From Burkholderia sp. TSV86 (GTDB taxonomy: Bacteria; Pseudomonadota; Gammaproteobacteria; Burkholderiales; Burkholderiaceae), in NCBI RefSeq assembly GCF_001522865.1, contig NZ_LOWB01000085.1:21364-85363 (forward strand): a stretch of 64,000 bases of DNA. Reading direction: 5' to 3'. The stretch's first letter is position 1. Every line of letters starts with the position of its first letter. The position numbers and the translations under genes are program-made. Positions 42,319 to 52,023 of this stretch are shown one piece after another. A model generated the notes under the pieces. The model made no database searches, was not told the DNA's origin, and was given only the letters and a program-made list of their open reading frames with translations.

Positions 42319-43167
42319 ATGAAGCCCGCGCCCGCCACCGTCGCCGAACTGCTGCGCGCGTCGCCGCTCGACGCGCTCGATGCGCGCGTCCTGCTCGCGC
42401 ACGCGCTCGGCTGGAGCCGCACGCAACTCATCACACGCGCCGACGCGCCGCTCGACGCGCACGCGCTCGCGCGCTATCGCGCGCTCGAAGCGCGCCGCGC
42501 GGCGGGCGAGCCGGTCGCGCAGCTCACCGGCACGCGCGAATTCTTCGGGCGCGCGTTCGAGATCACGCCCGACGTGCTGATTCCGCGGCCCGAAACGGAG
42601 TTGCTCGTCGAAATCGCGCTCGACGCGCTTGACGGCATCGCGCAGCCCTGCGTGCTCGATCTGGGCACGGGCAGCGGCGCGATCGCGGTGTCGATCGCGG
42701 CCGAACGACCCGACGCGCGCGTCTGGGCGCTCGAACGCTCGCCCGCCGCGCTCGACGTCGCGCGCCGCAACGCGGCGCGCCTCCTCGATCCGGCCCGGCC
42801 GGGCGGCCCGCTGCGGTGCGTCGAAAGCGATTGGTACACAGCGCTCGATCCCGCGCTGCGCTTTCACGTGATCGTCAGCAATCCGCCGTATATCGCGCGG
42901 CACGACCCGCACCTCGCGCAGGGCGATCTGCGCTTCGAGCCGCGCGGCGCATTGACCGACGAGGCCGACGGCCTCGCCGCGATCCGCGCGATTGCCGCCG
43001 GCGCACCAGCGCGGCTCGCGCCGGACGGCGCGCTATGGATCGAGCACGGCTACGATCAGGCCGAAGCGGTGCGCGCGATCCTCGGCGCGGCGGGTTTTCG
43101 CGGCGTCGCATCGCTCACCGATCTCGCGTCGATCGAGCGCGCCACGGGCGGCCGGGCGGCCGGCTGA
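42319..43167 (+). CDS. prmC: Release-factor glutamine N5-methyltransferase PrmC (HemK)
   Basis: Methylates the GGQ glutamine of release factors. 282 residues. N-terminal helical domain with [16 protein letters not shown] near 25 and the conserved [21 protein letters not shown] near 66-85. The Rossmann SAM motif [20 protein letters not shown] lies near 112, and the catalytic [16 protein letters not shown] near 185 carries the NPPY that contacts the substrate glutamine. Start [12 protein letters not shown]. It sits directly after its substrate gene prfA. Confidence 0.97.
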   Translation: MKPAPATVAELLRASPLDALDARVLLAHALGWSRTQLITRADAPLDAHALARYRALEARRAAGEPVAQLTGTREFFGRAFEITPDVLIPRPETELLVEIALDALDGIAQPCVLDLGTGSGAIAVSIAAERPDARVWALERSPAALDVARRNAARLLDPARPGGPLRCVESDWYTALDPALRFHVIVSNPPYIARHDPHLAQGDLRFEPRGALTDEADGLAAIRAIAAGAPARLAPDGALWIEHGYDQAEAVRAILGAAGFRGVASLTDLASIERATGGRAAG

Positions 43168-43256
43168 ACGCCGCCGAGCGCCTCGGCCCGCGCCGGCCGG
43201 CCTCCCTGAAATCCAGTATCATTTCTTCTTCACGCCCAGCTACAGCAAGGTCAGCC

Positions 43257-43568
43257 ATGGATACCCAACAACGCATCAAGCAAATCGTCGACGAAAACCC
43301 GGTCGTGCTCTTCATGAAAGGCACCGCGCAATTTCCGATGTGCGGCTTCTCGGGCCGCGCCGTGCAGGTGCTGAAGGCGTGCGGCGTCGATCAGTTCAAG
43401 ACCGTCAACGTGCTCGAGGACGAAGAGATCCGCCAGGGCATCAAGGAATTCTCGAACTGGCCGACGATCCCCCAGCTCTATGTGAAGGGCGAATTCGTCG
43501 GCGGCTCGGACATCATGATGGAGATGTACCAGTCGGGCGAACTGCAGCAGCTCTTCGCCGCCGCGTAA
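43257..43568 (+). CDS. grxD: Monothiol glutaredoxin GrxD (CGFS type)
   Basis: Binds and delivers [2Fe-2S] clusters with glutathione. 103 residues. The hallmark [16 protein letters not shown] near residue 29 carries the single active cysteine; the glutathione/thioredoxin-fold motif [19 protein letters not shown] spans residues about 62-80. The start [11 protein letters not shown] matches E. coli GrxD. It is 89 bases after prmC and 31 before ubiX. Confidence 0.97.
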   Translation: MDTQQRIKQIVDENPVVLFMKGTAQFPMCGFSGRAVQVLKACGVDQFKTVNVLEDEEIRQGIKEFSNWPTIPQLYVKGEFVGGSDIMMEMYQSGELQQLFAAA

Positions 43569-43599
43569 GCGCGCCGGTCCTTTCTTTCTGTCTCTGCCG

Positions 43600-44196
43600 A
43601 TGGAATCCCGCCCGCCCCCGCCGCGACGCCTGATCGTCGCGATCACGGGCGCCTCCGGTGCGATCTACGGCGTGCGCGCACTCGACAGGCTGCGCGCGGC
43701 GGGCGGCGTCCAAACGCATCTGCTGATCTCGCACGCCGGCTGGCTCAATCTCCAGCACGAATTGCAGCTCACGAAGGACGACATGCAGGCGCGCGCCGAT
43801 GTCGTCCATTCGGTGCGCGATGTCGGCGCGAGCATCGCGTCGGGCTCGTTTGCGACCGACGGCATGATCGTCGCGCCATGTTCGATGAAAACGCTCGCGA
43901 GCATCGCGCATGGCCTATCCGACAACCTCATCGCCCGCGCCGCCGACGTGACGCTCAAAGAGCGCCGCCGGCTCGTGCTGCTCGTGCGCGAAACGCCGTT
44001 CAATCTCGCGCACCTGCGCAACATGACGGCCGTCACCGAGATGGGCGGCGTCATTTTCCCGCCGCTGCCCGCGTTTTACGCCATGCCCAAAACGATCGAC
44101 GAGATGGTCGATCACACGGTTTCGCGCGTGCTCGACATGTTCGCGCTCGGCACGCCACACACCACGCCGTGGCCAGGGCTGCGCGAATTGAACTGA
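43600..44196 (+). CDS. ubiX: Flavin prenyltransferase UbiX
   Basis: Joins a dimethylallyl group to FMN, making the prenyl-FMN cofactor of the UbiD decarboxylase in ubiquinone synthesis. 198 residues. LIVAITGASGAIYGVRALDRL near residue 9 (FMN loop), GSFATDGMIVAPCSMKTLASIAHG near 85 (APCSMKTL), LKERRRLVLLVRETPFNLAHLRNM near 125 and GGVIFPPLPAFYAMPKTIDEMVD near 150 are family-diagnostic. Start MESRPPPPRRL. Last gene of the hemA run. Confidence 0.96.
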   Translation: MESRPPPPRRLIVAITGASGAIYGVRALDRLRAAGGVQTHLLISHAGWLNLQHELQLTKDDMQARADVVHSVRDVGASIASGSFATDGMIVAPCSMKTLASIAHGLSDNLIARAADVTLKERRRLVLLVRETPFNLAHLRNMTAVTEMGGVIFPPLPAFYAMPKTIDEMVDHTVSRVLDMFALGTPHTTPWPGLRELN

Positions 44197-44415
44197 CACG
44201 GCGCGCCGCCGCGATCGCCGCTTCGCCGCGACCTCGACCGCCGATCACGCTGCCCCCTATTCCGGCTTGCCGACCAAGACTGCTTGCCGCTTGCCGCTTG
44301 CCGCATCAATTAAATACAAATACGACGCAATAAAATCCATTTTTCGCATTTATCAATGAACGGCGCATGCTTATAGTCTGAACTCTATCGATATCAAGCG
44401 CGAAGCCCGATCATC

Positions 44416-45207
44416 ATGAACCGTCTACCGTCGCTTTATCTGTCACACGGCGCGCCAACGCTGCCGATCGATCCGGCACTGCCGTCCGGCGCGTTTGCCG
44501 AACTGGGCGCGGCCCTGCCTCGCCCCCGCGCGGTGCTGATGCTGTCCGCGCACTGGCTGACGCAGCAACCGGTCGTCAGCACCGCGCAGCGCCCCGACAC
44601 GATCCACGATTTCCACGGCTTTCCGCGCGCGCTGTACGAAATCCGCTACCCCGCGCCCGGTGCGCCAGATATCGCGACCCGCGCAGCCGCGCTGCTCGCC
44701 GAGGCGGGAATCAAAACGGCAGCGCTGCCGCACGGGCTCGACCACGGCGCATGGGTGCCGATGCTGCTGATGTTCCCGCACGCAGACGTCCCGGTCGCGC
44801 AGCTTTCGATCCAGCCACGCGCCGACGCCGCGCACCACTTCCGCGTCGGCCGTGCGCTACGGCCGCTGCGCGACGAAGGCGTGATGGTGATCGGTTCGGG
44901 GCAGATCACGCACAACCTGCGCGCGGCCGACTTCTCGGCAGCGCCCGGCGAAGCCGACCCGCGCGTTGCCGAATTCACCGGCTGGTTCGACGCAAAGCTC
45001 GCCGCGCGCGATATCGACGCACTCGTCGACTACCGCCGCCAAGCGCCGCACGCGCTGCTGATGCACCCGACCGACGAGCACCTGCTGCCGGTGTTCTCGG
45101 CGCTCGGCGCAGCCGACGACGATTACCGGCTGCGCATCCAGCCGCTCGGCACCTACCAGCGCGTGCTCGCGATGACGAATTACGTGTTCGATCCAGCAAC
45201 GGCCTGA
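44416..45207 (+). CDS. ygiD: 4,5-DOPA-extradiol-dioxygenase-family protein (YgiD-like)
   Basis: Class III extradiol ring-cleaving dioxygenase family (LigB). E. coli YgiD opens L-DOPA between carbons 4 and 5. 263 residues, the same length as YgiD (about 262). Metal-binding His residues are in LYLSHGAPT (His11) and LMLSAHWLTQ (His46), the substrate segment is HDFHGFPRALYEIRYPAPG near 62-80, and GLDHGAWVPMLLMFPHADVPV lies near 107. Start MNRLPSLYL preceded by AAGCGCGAAG. Convergent with the permease. Physiological substrate unknown. Confidence 0.92.
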   Translation: MNRLPSLYLSHGAPTLPIDPALPSGAFAELGAALPRPRAVLMLSAHWLTQQPVVSTAQRPDTIHDFHGFPRALYEIRYPAPGAPDIATRAAALLAEAGIKTAALPHGLDHGAWVPMLLMFPHADVPVAQLSIQPRADAAHHFRVGRALRPLRDEGVMVIGSGQITHNLRAADFSAAPGEADPRVAEFTGWFDAKLAARDIDALVDYRRQAPHALLMHPTDEHLLPVFSALGAADDDYRLRIQPLGTYQRVLAMTNYVFDPATA

Positions 45208-45256
45208 TACGCGCGCGTGCCGCTCGACCATTACCGAACGGCGCTGCAAAAAACAA

Positions 45257-45285
45257 AGCCCGCCCGGTATGACCCGGGGCGGGCT
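45257..45285 (-). terminator. Terminator for the aspartate-type permease gene
   Basis: AGCCCGCCC (45257-45265) and GGGCGGGCT (45277-45285) form a 9-bp stem. On the minus strand it is followed by TTTGTTTTTT, so it ends the permease transcript; it may also stop the convergent dioxygenase message less efficiently. Confidence 0.85.
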
Positions 45286-45327
45286 CGTTCATATTGCGCG
45301 GGCCGCCGGCGGCAGGCCCGCGCCGAT

Positions 45328-46926
45328 TTACGCGCCGATCCCTTCGAGGATCTCGTCGTGCGACTCACGCTCGTCGAGATACGGGGTGCGATAACCGGCA
45401 TGCACGCCCCAGAAATAGAATCCGAGCGACACCACCGCGACCACCACCATATCCCAGCCATACGGCAGCACATCGCGGCCGCCAAACTCCTTGCTGCCGA
45501 TCAGCGACAGCACGGCCATCGCGGGCAGATACGCGACGAGCCACCACGCCGCCTTCAGATCGGTGCCCCAGCCGTTCCAGCCGGCCTTGCCCTGATAGTA
45601 GAAGTACACCGGCAGCGCCACGACCATCAGCAGAATGATCTGCCCCGTCAGCGGCCACTTCGCCCAGTACAGGATCAGCGACGCGCAAACGAACGCGAAC
45701 GGCGCGATCAAGCCCATGCCGGGAATCGACAGCGGTCGTTCGAGGTCGGTCGCCGCGCGGCGCAGCGCCATCAGGCAGATCGGGCCTGTCAGGTATGAGA
45801 TCACGGTTGCCACCGAGATCACCGCCGCAAGCGAACTCCAACCGCGGAAGAAGAACAGGAAGATGAACGACACGAGCAGGTTGAACCACATCGCGTTGCG
45901 CGGCACGCCGTACAGCGGATGCACGCTGCCGAACATCTTCGGCATCGTGTTGTTGCGCTCCATCGCGTAGATCATCCGCGTCGTCGTTGCCATATAGGTC
46001 GTGCCGGTGCCGCTCGGGCTCACGAACGCGTCGATGTACAGCAGGATCGCCAGCCAGTTCAGGTTCAGCGCGAGCGCGAGTTCCGCGAACGGCGACGCGA
46101 AATTGAAGTGCTTCCAGCCCTTGGCCACCTCGAGCGGATCGACCGCGCCGATATACGCGACCTGCAGCAACACGTAAATCACGAGCGCGATCAGGATCGA
46201 CGAAACCACCGCGAACGGCACGCTGCGCGACGGATTGCGCGCTTCGCCCGCCAGGTTGACGGGGCTCTGGAAGCCGTTGAACGCGAACACGATGCCGCTC
46301 GTCGCCACCGCGGTCAGCACGGCCGACCAGCCATACGGCGCGAAGCTTTCGCTCGTGGTCATGCCCAGATTCTCGCTGTGGAAGCTCGTGAGCAGCAGGC
46401 CGAGAATCGTGAGGCCGGGAATCAGGAACTTGAAGATCGTGATCGCCGAATTCGCACGCGCGAAGAGCTTCACGCCCCAGTAGTTGAGCATGAAGTAGAC
46501 GACCACGAGCACGGCCGATAACAACAATCCGGGTGTCGTCAGCTCGCCGTTGACGAACAGGCTGTGCGCCCATTCGTATGGCCAAGTGCTCATATATTGG
46601 ATCGACGCCTCCGCCTCGATCGGAATCACCGAGACGATCGCAATCCAGTTCGCCCATGCGCTGATGAAACCGACGAGCGAGCCGTGCGAATAGCGCGCAT
46701 AGCGCACCATGCCGCCCGATTCAGGGAACATCGCGCCGAGTTCCGCGTAGGTGAGTGCAATAGCCAGAATCACGACCGCGCCGATGATCCACGCGCAGAT
46801 CGCCGCAGGCCCGGCGATCTTTGCGGCTTTCCAGGCGCCGAACAGCCACCCCGATCCGATGATCGACCCCAATCCGGTCAGCATCAAAGCAAACGGACCA
46901 ATGTTCCGTTGAATAGAACTCTTCAC
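45328..46926 (-). CDS. APC-superfamily permease, aspartate:proton-symporter-like (YveA type)
   Basis: Amino-acid/proton symporter. 532 residues, about 12-14 membrane segments. Landmarks are GPFALMLTGLGSIIGSGWLFGAW near residue 9 (quoted SIIGSGWLFGAW), YAELGAMFPESGGMVRYARYSHGS near 60 and SPSGTGTTYMATTTRMIYAMERN near 305. These match the YveA/AspT-type APC subfamily. The start codon is GTG (46924-46926), supported by CAGGAGAGGTT just upstream. The C-terminus ends in an acidic cytosolic tail DERESHDEILEGIGA. Substrate not proven. Confidence 0.86.
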   Translation of the reverse strand: MKSSIQRNIGPFALMLTGLGSIIGSGWLFGAWKAAKIAGPAAICAWIIGAVVILAIALTYAELGAMFPESGGMVRYARYSHGSLVGFISAWANWIAIVSVIPIEAEASIQYMSTWPYEWAHSLFVNGELTTPGLLLSAVLVVVYFMLNYWGVKLFARANSAITIFKFLIPGLTILGLLLTSFHSENLGMTTSESFAPYGWSAVLTAVATSGIVFAFNGFQSPVNLAGEARNPSRSVPFAVVSSILIALVIYVLLQVAYIGAVDPLEVAKGWKHFNFASPFAELALALNLNWLAILLYIDAFVSPSGTGTTYMATTTRMIYAMERNNTMPKMFGSVHPLYGVPRNAMWFNLLVSFIFLFFFRGWSSLAAVISVATVISYLTGPICLMALRRAATDLERPLSIPGMGLIAPFAFVCASLILYWAKWPLTGQIILLMVVALPVYFYYQGKAGWNGWGTDLKAAWWLVAYLPAMAVLSLIGSKEFGGRDVLPYGWDMVVVAVVSLGFYFWGVHAGYRTPYLDERESHDEILEGIGA

Positions 46927-47365
46927 AACCTCTCCTGTGTCTCACAAAAGCAGAGTCGGCATCACCGACGATCGGGCCGGATAACGCCGCACATGCATTC
47001 TTGAAAACGGGTCAGCCGATCAGGCGCAACCCGTCCGCGCGCGGCGCGTAGTTTAACGGTTGCACTGGAGATTGGCCGCAAAAATCGATCACCCCCTATA
47101 AAAAAACGATGACACTCGCAAGCTTTGTAAGTTGGTTTAGGGCTACTTCTCAGCAATAACCCTGAGTTATCGTCGATTCCGATTGACCTCGGCATCGAAT
47201 AGTCGTATAAACGATGCGCAGGATTTCAAGCGGCGAGTGAATAGGTTCTTTCGTAGTTCGCCCATCAACGGTACTCCGGCTGGTCCCATTACCCCTTCCT
47301 TGATTTTCATGCGCTCCCCGGGCTTCGGCCCTGTCTCACATTTTTATTTAGGTTAGGAATACGTT
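46927..47365. promoter_or_regulatory. Divergent region with long cold-shock leader
   Basis: 439 gene-free bases between the permease and cspA. 47080-47290 is AT-richer than its surroundings. TATAAAA near 47096 and a long stretch to the cspA start leave room for the >100-base structured 5' leader usual for cspA genes, but the TSS cannot be placed. The ATAAC/GTTAT dyad at 47157-47171 is short. Confidence 0.45.
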
Positions 47366-47569
47366 ATGGCAACCGGTACCGTCAAATGGTTTAACGACGC
47401 GAAGGGTTTTGGTTTCATTACGCCGGAAGGCGGCGGCGAGGATCTGTTCGCCCACTTCTCGGAAATCCGCGTCGACGGCTTCAAGACGCTGCAGGAAAAC
47501 CAGAAGGTCGAGTTCGAAGTGAAGACCGGCCCGAAGGGCCTGCAAGCCGCGAACATCAAGCCGCTGTAA
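47366..47569 (+). CDS. cspA: Cold-shock-domain protein, CspA family
   Basis: Single-stranded nucleic-acid-binding OB-fold protein acting as RNA chaperone. 67 residues. RNP1 KGFGFITP (about residues 13-20) and RNP2 DLFAHFSEI (about 26-34) are intact; the C-terminus is LQAANIKPL. Start MATGTVKWF with TTAGGAATACGTT upstream. Codon use is strongly biased, as expected for a highly expressed gene. Terminator at 47597-47619. Confidence 0.97.
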   Translation: MATGTVKWFNDAKGFGFITPEGGGEDLFAHFSEIRVDGFKTLQENQKVEFEVKTGPKGLQAANIKPL

Positions 47570-47596
47570 GCCGGCGCGAGATCTTCGCTGCACACG

Positions 47597-47619
47597 AAAC
47601 CCCGCCTTGCGCGGGGTTT
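47597..47619 (+). terminator. Rho-independent terminator after cspA
   Basis: AAACCCCGC (47597-47605) / GCGGGGTTT (47611-47619) with a 5-base loop, then TTGATTTTT. Confidence 0.9.
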
Positions 47620-47846
47620 TTGATTTTTGGCGTGCGGTTTGCCGGCCGGCTGCACGCCTGCCGGCCGAGCCGAACGGGCCGAATGGACTGGCGCCTGGCT
47701 GCATCGAAGCCCTAACGGGCAAGCCCAGCCGGACTGAGCGCAGGTGGGCCGGATTAGGTCAGGCCGAACGAGTCGAGCCGAATCCGGATATCGGGCACGC
47801 CGCCGGCGGCAATGCGCCCGCGCCCCGGTTTGCAGCGCGCCATTGT

Positions 47847-49106
47847 TCAGCCAAATACGCGTTGCGCATGAATCCCGAGCCCCGTTGCGACGCTCGCCAG
47901 ACGATCGCCGTAAACCGGCTGCGCATCCGGGAATGCCGCCGCTAGCGCGCCCGACAGAAACGCCAGCCCCGTGGAGCCGCCCGTGAAATACAGCGCGCCG
48001 ACCTCGCGCGGCGCCACGCCCGCAAGGCGCACCGTCTCGCGCGCCGCATCGACGATGCGCGCGGTCTCGTCGCGGCTCGCATCGACGAGCTGCTCGGCGT
48101 CGAACGCGATCTGCAGGTCTTCGTCGACATCGTCCAAATCGATTGTCGTCTCGCCGCCCGCCGACACGCCGATCTTTGCCTCCTCCGCGCGCGCGGCAAG
48201 CGCATGGCCGAGCCGGCGCTCGACGACGCGCAACAGCCGCTCGAAGTGGCGCGCGTCTGTATACAGATGCTTCATCAGCTTGAGTTCGCCCGCACGCTTC
48301 GGCGTATAGACCGTATTGATCAGGTGCCAGGTCGCCAGATCGAAGTAAATGCGGTTCGGCAGCTCGCGGCCTTCCGGATCGAGCGCACGGTAGCCGAACT
48401 CGGGCAGGATCACCGACAGTTCGACGCGCCGGTCGTAATCGGTGCCCGCGACATGCACGCCGTGGTGCGCGAGCACGTCGCCCTTGCGCTCGAGCCGGCG
48501 CATGCGCTGCGGGCCGACACGCACCAGCGAGAAATCCGACGTGCCGCCGCCGATATCCGCGACGAGCACGAGCCGCTCGGACTGCTGCCGCGATTCGTAG
48601 TCGAACGCGGCGGCAATCGGCTCGTATTGGAACTCGACGTCCGCGAATCCCACCGCCCGCGCGGCCGATTCGAGCTGCTGCTGCGCGAGGCGATCGGCGC
48701 GCGGATCACCGTCGACGAAGAACACCGGGCGGCCGAGCACCGCGCGGCCAATCTCGCTACCCGCGCAGGCTTGCGCCTTTTGCTTCAGATGCAACAGAAA
48801 CAGCGCGATCACGTCCGTATAGGCGATCGCGGAGCCGTCGCCGAGATCGGTCGTGGTTTGGGCAAGCGGCGAGCCGAGGATGCTTTTCATCGAGCGCATC
48901 AGGCGGCCTTCGAAGCCGTCGATGTAAGACGCAAGCGCCGCGCGGCCGTAGTCGCGGACGCCTTCGTCGGCATTGAAGAAGATCGCGGTGGGCAGCGTCA
49001 ATTGCTCGCCTTCGACGGGCGCAAGCTGCATGCCGACCGCGGTGCCGGCGCGCGGCAACGCGACGGCGGAATTGGACGTGCCAAAGTCGATCGCGCAATA
49101 AGTCAT
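47847..49106 (-). CDS. yegD: Hsp70-family chaperone-like protein (YegD type)
   Basis: Actin/Hsp70-fold ATPase lacking the substrate-binding domain of DnaK. 419 residues. Phosphate-1 loop CAIDFGTSNSAVALP near residue 4, AAAFDYESR near 155 with the phosphate-2 motif VADIGGGTSDFSLVRVG near 175, and the adenosine motif ALYFTGGSTGLAFLSGAL near 370. Start MTYCAIDFG at 49106; the open frame further upstream is not conserved in composition. E. coli YegD (about 450) is the nearest known relative; role in protein folding unclear. Confidence 0.9.
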   Translation of the reverse strand: MTYCAIDFGTSNSAVALPRAGTAVGMQLAPVEGEQLTLPTAIFFNADEGVRDYGRAALASYIDGFEGRLMRSMKSILGSPLAQTTTDLGDGSAIAYTDVIALFLLHLKQKAQACAGSEIGRAVLGRPVFFVDGDPRADRLAQQQLESAARAVGFADVEFQYEPIAAAFDYESRQQSERLVLVADIGGGTSDFSLVRVGPQRMRRLERKGDVLAHHGVHVAGTDYDRRVELSVILPEFGYRALDPEGRELPNRIYFDLATWHLINTVYTPKRAGELKLMKHLYTDARHFERLLRVVERRLGHALAARAEEAKIGVSAGGETTIDLDDVDEDLQIAFDAEQLVDASRDETARIVDAARETVRLAGVAPREVGALYFTGGSTGLAFLSGALAAAFPDAQPVYGDRLASVATGLGIHAQRVFG

Positions 49107-49555
49107 TGGGCGGGCCGCCGACAGGCGGGGCAAAAAAGGGAGGACCGGCTTTTTATCACGAAACGGTCCTGCGTCACAATCGGGTGCCGGCTGGCGGTGA
49201 ATCGAGCGGAAAACGGTTTTGAAACAGTTGCCCGGAATGCGGGGCGGCGAATTAAAAGGGGCTGATCGAGGCAAGGCCGTGCGGCGGCCTGCGCGTCACA
49301 ACGCCGATAGCCGGCGAGTCGACTCTCCAAGCCATCGGTGACGAAAAACCGGTGTGCGGCCACCTGATCGGCGGACAATCGCGCGCCGGCGTGAACCGCG
49401 CCTGCGCCATCGACACCGCGGCTCACGAACCCGCCGGCCCAAGCCGGGTGCCATCTGGCCGCCCGGCCGGAATCACTCACACAACGGCTGCACGGCCCCT
49501 CGTCACGGCGCGCGCGGCCTGCCTGCCACGCTGTGTGCGCCGTGCCGCGCTTCAG
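49107..49555. other. Gene-free spacer upstream of yegD
   Basis: 449 bases between yegD and the nitroreductase gene, both minus. GC-rich with no supported gene. The AT-richer ACGGTTTTGAAACAG segment around 49210 may belong to the yegD promoter. Confidence 0.4.
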
Positions 49556-50161
49556 TCACGCCGCCGTCGAAAACGGTTTCTGCCACGCGTCGGCGTAGAC
49601 GATCTCTCCGATCGGATGACGCGTGCGCGGCGCACGCTCGCGCTCGCGCAGCACCGGGTCGAGCTTGTCGGCATCGCCATAGTGGCCAAGCGAGATGATC
49701 GCGAGAATCTCGATATCGGCCGGAATCTCGAATGCGTCGCGAAATGCCTTCGTGTCGAAGCCGCTCATTTGATGCGCGGCGAGACCGAGCGCATGCGCCT
49801 GAAGCACGAGCGACAATGCCGCCGCGCCCGCATCGTAGGCAGCCGTGGGGTTGGGCTCGCCCTTCGTATTCAGCTTGCGCGCGGTTACCGCGATCAGAAC
49901 GGGCACCGGCGCGGTCCAGCCCTGATTGAACGGCACCAGCGTCGCGAATGCGCGCTTGAACGCGGCTTCGTCCCGGCTGCGCTCGAACACGACGAAGCGC
50001 CACGGCTGCGCGTTGTAACCCGACGGCGCCCAGCGCGCCGCCTCGAGCACCGCATGCAGATGCTCGGCGCTGACGGGCTCGTTTGAATACGCGCGCGGGC
50101 TCCAGCGGCCTGCGATCAATTCGTGGATCGAAACGGAAGTGGGAGCGGGTTTATCTGACAT
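49556..50161 (-). CDS. Nitroreductase-family flavoprotein
   Basis: FMN-dependent NAD(P)H oxidoreductase of the nitroreductase fold. 201 residues. FMN-binding arginine motif LIAGRWSPRAYSNEPVS near residue 14-30 (SPRAY in place of RRSxR), AARWAPSGYNAQPWRFVVF near 45 and a helix with GAAALSLVLQAHALGLAAHQMSGF near 115-138. These match the SagB/YdgI-like small nitroreductases. Start MSDKPAPTSVS at 50161 with GGAGAGGAAAC upstream. Natural substrate unknown. Confidence 0.9.
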   Translation of the reverse strand: MSDKPAPTSVSIHELIAGRWSPRAYSNEPVSAEHLHAVLEAARWAPSGYNAQPWRFVVFERSRDEAAFKRAFATLVPFNQGWTAPVPVLIAVTARKLNTKGEPNPTAAYDAGAAALSLVLQAHALGLAAHQMSGFDTKAFRDAFEIPADIEILAIISLGHYGDADKLDPVLRERERAPRTRHPIGEIVYADAWQKPFSTAA

Positions 50162-50562
50162 GCGTTTCCTCTCCAATGGAATAGGGCTCGATCGCCCGAA
50201 AAAGAAACGCCAGCATAACCGCTTGTCGTGTAACTTGCCGGATATTGCACGCGAAAGCAAATCACCTGGCGCGCAAAGGGTGGAGGCTGGCGTCGGCACC
50301 CGCGCCGGCTTTCGGTTTTCCGCCCTCCACTTCCCTTCTTTGCCGTGCGCAGCCTGGCGCTCAGCCGCACCAAGCCTTCGATGATTCACATCCGGCGCCT
50401 TGAATGCGAGACGCGTGCCAAGGGCTGCGTACCTCGCGAACCGCCCCCCGGCTCTGCCGCTCACCGCTCGCCCATCACGGTGCGCGCGCCCGTCATGATC
50501 GCTGCCGCGGCTCAATCGGCGCAGCCACCCTCGGATCACCCAAGCGCCCGCGCCCGATCCCG
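50162..50562. other. Gene-free spacer
   Basis: 401 bases between the MFS and nitroreductase genes on the minus strand. No supported gene; nothing beyond the nitroreductase ribosome site recognised. Confidence 0.4.
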
Positions 50563-51861
50563 TCAAGCCGCGCTCGCCGGCACCTCCGCCCCGCGGCGGC
50601 GCGCCGATCCGCGGCCGATCCGCAGCACGATCAATGCGCCGGCGATGCAAAGCCCGCCCGAGATCATCGACGCAACCGTGTACGTGCCGAGGCTCGCGCG
50701 CAGCATGCCCGCGCCCAGCGCGGCAAATGCGGCGCCGAGCTGATGGCCCGCCACGATCCAGCCGAACACGACGGGCGCGGCATCCTTGCCGTATGCGTCA
50801 GTCGTCAGGCGCACGGTGGGCGGCACCGTCGCGATCCAGTCGAGTCCGTAAAACATCGCGAAGAGCGGCAATCCGAAGAAATCGATGCCGAACGCGTGCG
50901 GCAGATAAATCAGCGACAAGCCGCGCAGCCCGTAGTAGCAGAACAACAGCAGGCGGCTGTCGTAGCGATCGGACAGCCAGCCGGACAGCGTCGTGCCGAT
51001 CAGATCGAACACGCCCATCGTCGCGAGCAGCGACGCGCCCTGCACTTCGGTCATCCCGTAATCGCTACACATCGCGATCAAATGCGTGCCGACATAGCCG
51101 TTCGTGCTCGCGCCGCAAATGAAGAAGCTGAAAAACAGCAGCCAGAAATCGCGCGTCTTCGCCGCCGATACGAGCGTGCCCAGCGCAACCGCGAGCGGAT
51201 TTTGCATGGCCGCGGCGCCGGTGCGGCCTGCGTCGGGCGGCTCGCCATAAGGACGCAGCCCGACGTCGGCCGGCCGCTCCGGCAGCAGCAGCGCGACCAG
51301 CGGCACCACGATCGCGATTGCCGCCGCGACCGTCAACACGACCGGCCGCCAGCCGTACCGCTGCGCAATTGACGCGAGCAGCGGCAGGAAAACAAGTTGC
51401 CCCGTCGCCGAACTCGCGGTCAACACGCCCATCACCAGGCCACGCCGCGCGACGAACCAACGGTTGACGAACGTCGCCGCCAACGTCAGCGCCGCGATGC
51501 CCGTCGCGCCGCCGACCATCACGCCCCAAACCAGCACCATCTGCCACGTCGCCGTCATCATCGACGACAGCGCAACACCCGCGCCCATCACGCCGAGCGC
51601 GCCGAGGATCGTCGGCCGCACGCCGAAGCGCTGCATCGCGGCCGCCGCGAACGGCCCGGTGAGCCCGTAAAGCGCAATATTCACCGAGATGGCCAGCGAA
51701 ATCGTCGCGCGGCTCCAGCCGAGTTCCCGCTCGAGCGGCACCATCAGCACGCTCGGCGACGCGCGCGTGCCCGCCGCCGCGAGCAGAACCAGAAATACCA
51801 CCGCCGCCGCGAGCCAGCCGTAATGGAAACGCCCGCGTATCCTGCCTGCCGCCCAATTCAT
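50563..51861 (-). CDS. MFS transporter (oxalate/formate-antiporter-like, MCT family)
   Basis: Twelve-segment major-facilitator permease, 432 residues. Landmarks are FHYGWLAAAVVFLVLLAAAGTR near residue 12, PLERELGWSRATISLAISVNIALYGLTGPFAAA near 40-70, FVNRWFVARRGLVMGVLTASSATGQLVF near 130 (RRGLVMG), and a long central loop. The pattern is that of carboxylate MFS carriers (OFA/MCT-type). Start MNWAAGRIRG at 51861. Divergent from the TetR regulator with a TetR-type operator between them, so it is probably a repressed exporter or importer of the regulator's ligand. Confidence 0.88.
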   Translation of the reverse strand: MNWAAGRIRGRFHYGWLAAAVVFLVLLAAAGTRASPSVLMVPLERELGWSRATISLAISVNIALYGLTGPFAAAAMQRFGVRPTILGALGVMGAGVALSSMMTATWQMVLVWGVMVGGATGIAALTLAATFVNRWFVARRGLVMGVLTASSATGQLVFLPLLASIAQRYGWRPVVLTVAAAIAIVVPLVALLLPERPADVGLRPYGEPPDAGRTGAAAMQNPLAVALGTLVSAAKTRDFWLLFFSFFICGASTNGYVGTHLIAMCSDYGMTEVQGASLLATMGVFDLIGTTLSGWLSDRYDSRLLLFCYYGLRGLSLIYLPHAFGIDFFGLPLFAMFYGLDWIATVPPTVRLTTDAYGKDAAPVVFGWIVAGHQLGAAFAALGAGMLRASLGTYTVASMISGGLCIAGALIVLRIGRGSARRRGAEVPASAA

Positions 51862-51938
51862 GTCGAATTGCTCCTGGGGCCGACAGGCCGGCCTCGGTGG
51901 GCCCGCCGGCAGTTGAGAGGAAATATGAGCCGACTCTT

Positions 51939-51988
51939 GTTACCGGTCAGTCACAAATTCGTTGCAATCCTAGTGACCGATCGGTAAC
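51939..51988. promoter_or_regulatory. TetR-type operator pair between MFS and TetR genes
   Basis: GTTACCGGTCAGTCAC (51939-51954) and GTGACCGATCGGTAAC (51973-51988) are inverted at 14 of 16 positions, 18 bases apart. Each half carries an ACCGNTCNGT core typical of TetR-family boxes. It lies in the 162-base divergent spacer between the MFS start (51861) and the TetR start (52024). Confidence 0.85.
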
Positions 51989-52023
51989 ATGTCAAGCGAT
52001 CCATTTCGAAATCGGAATCACTG

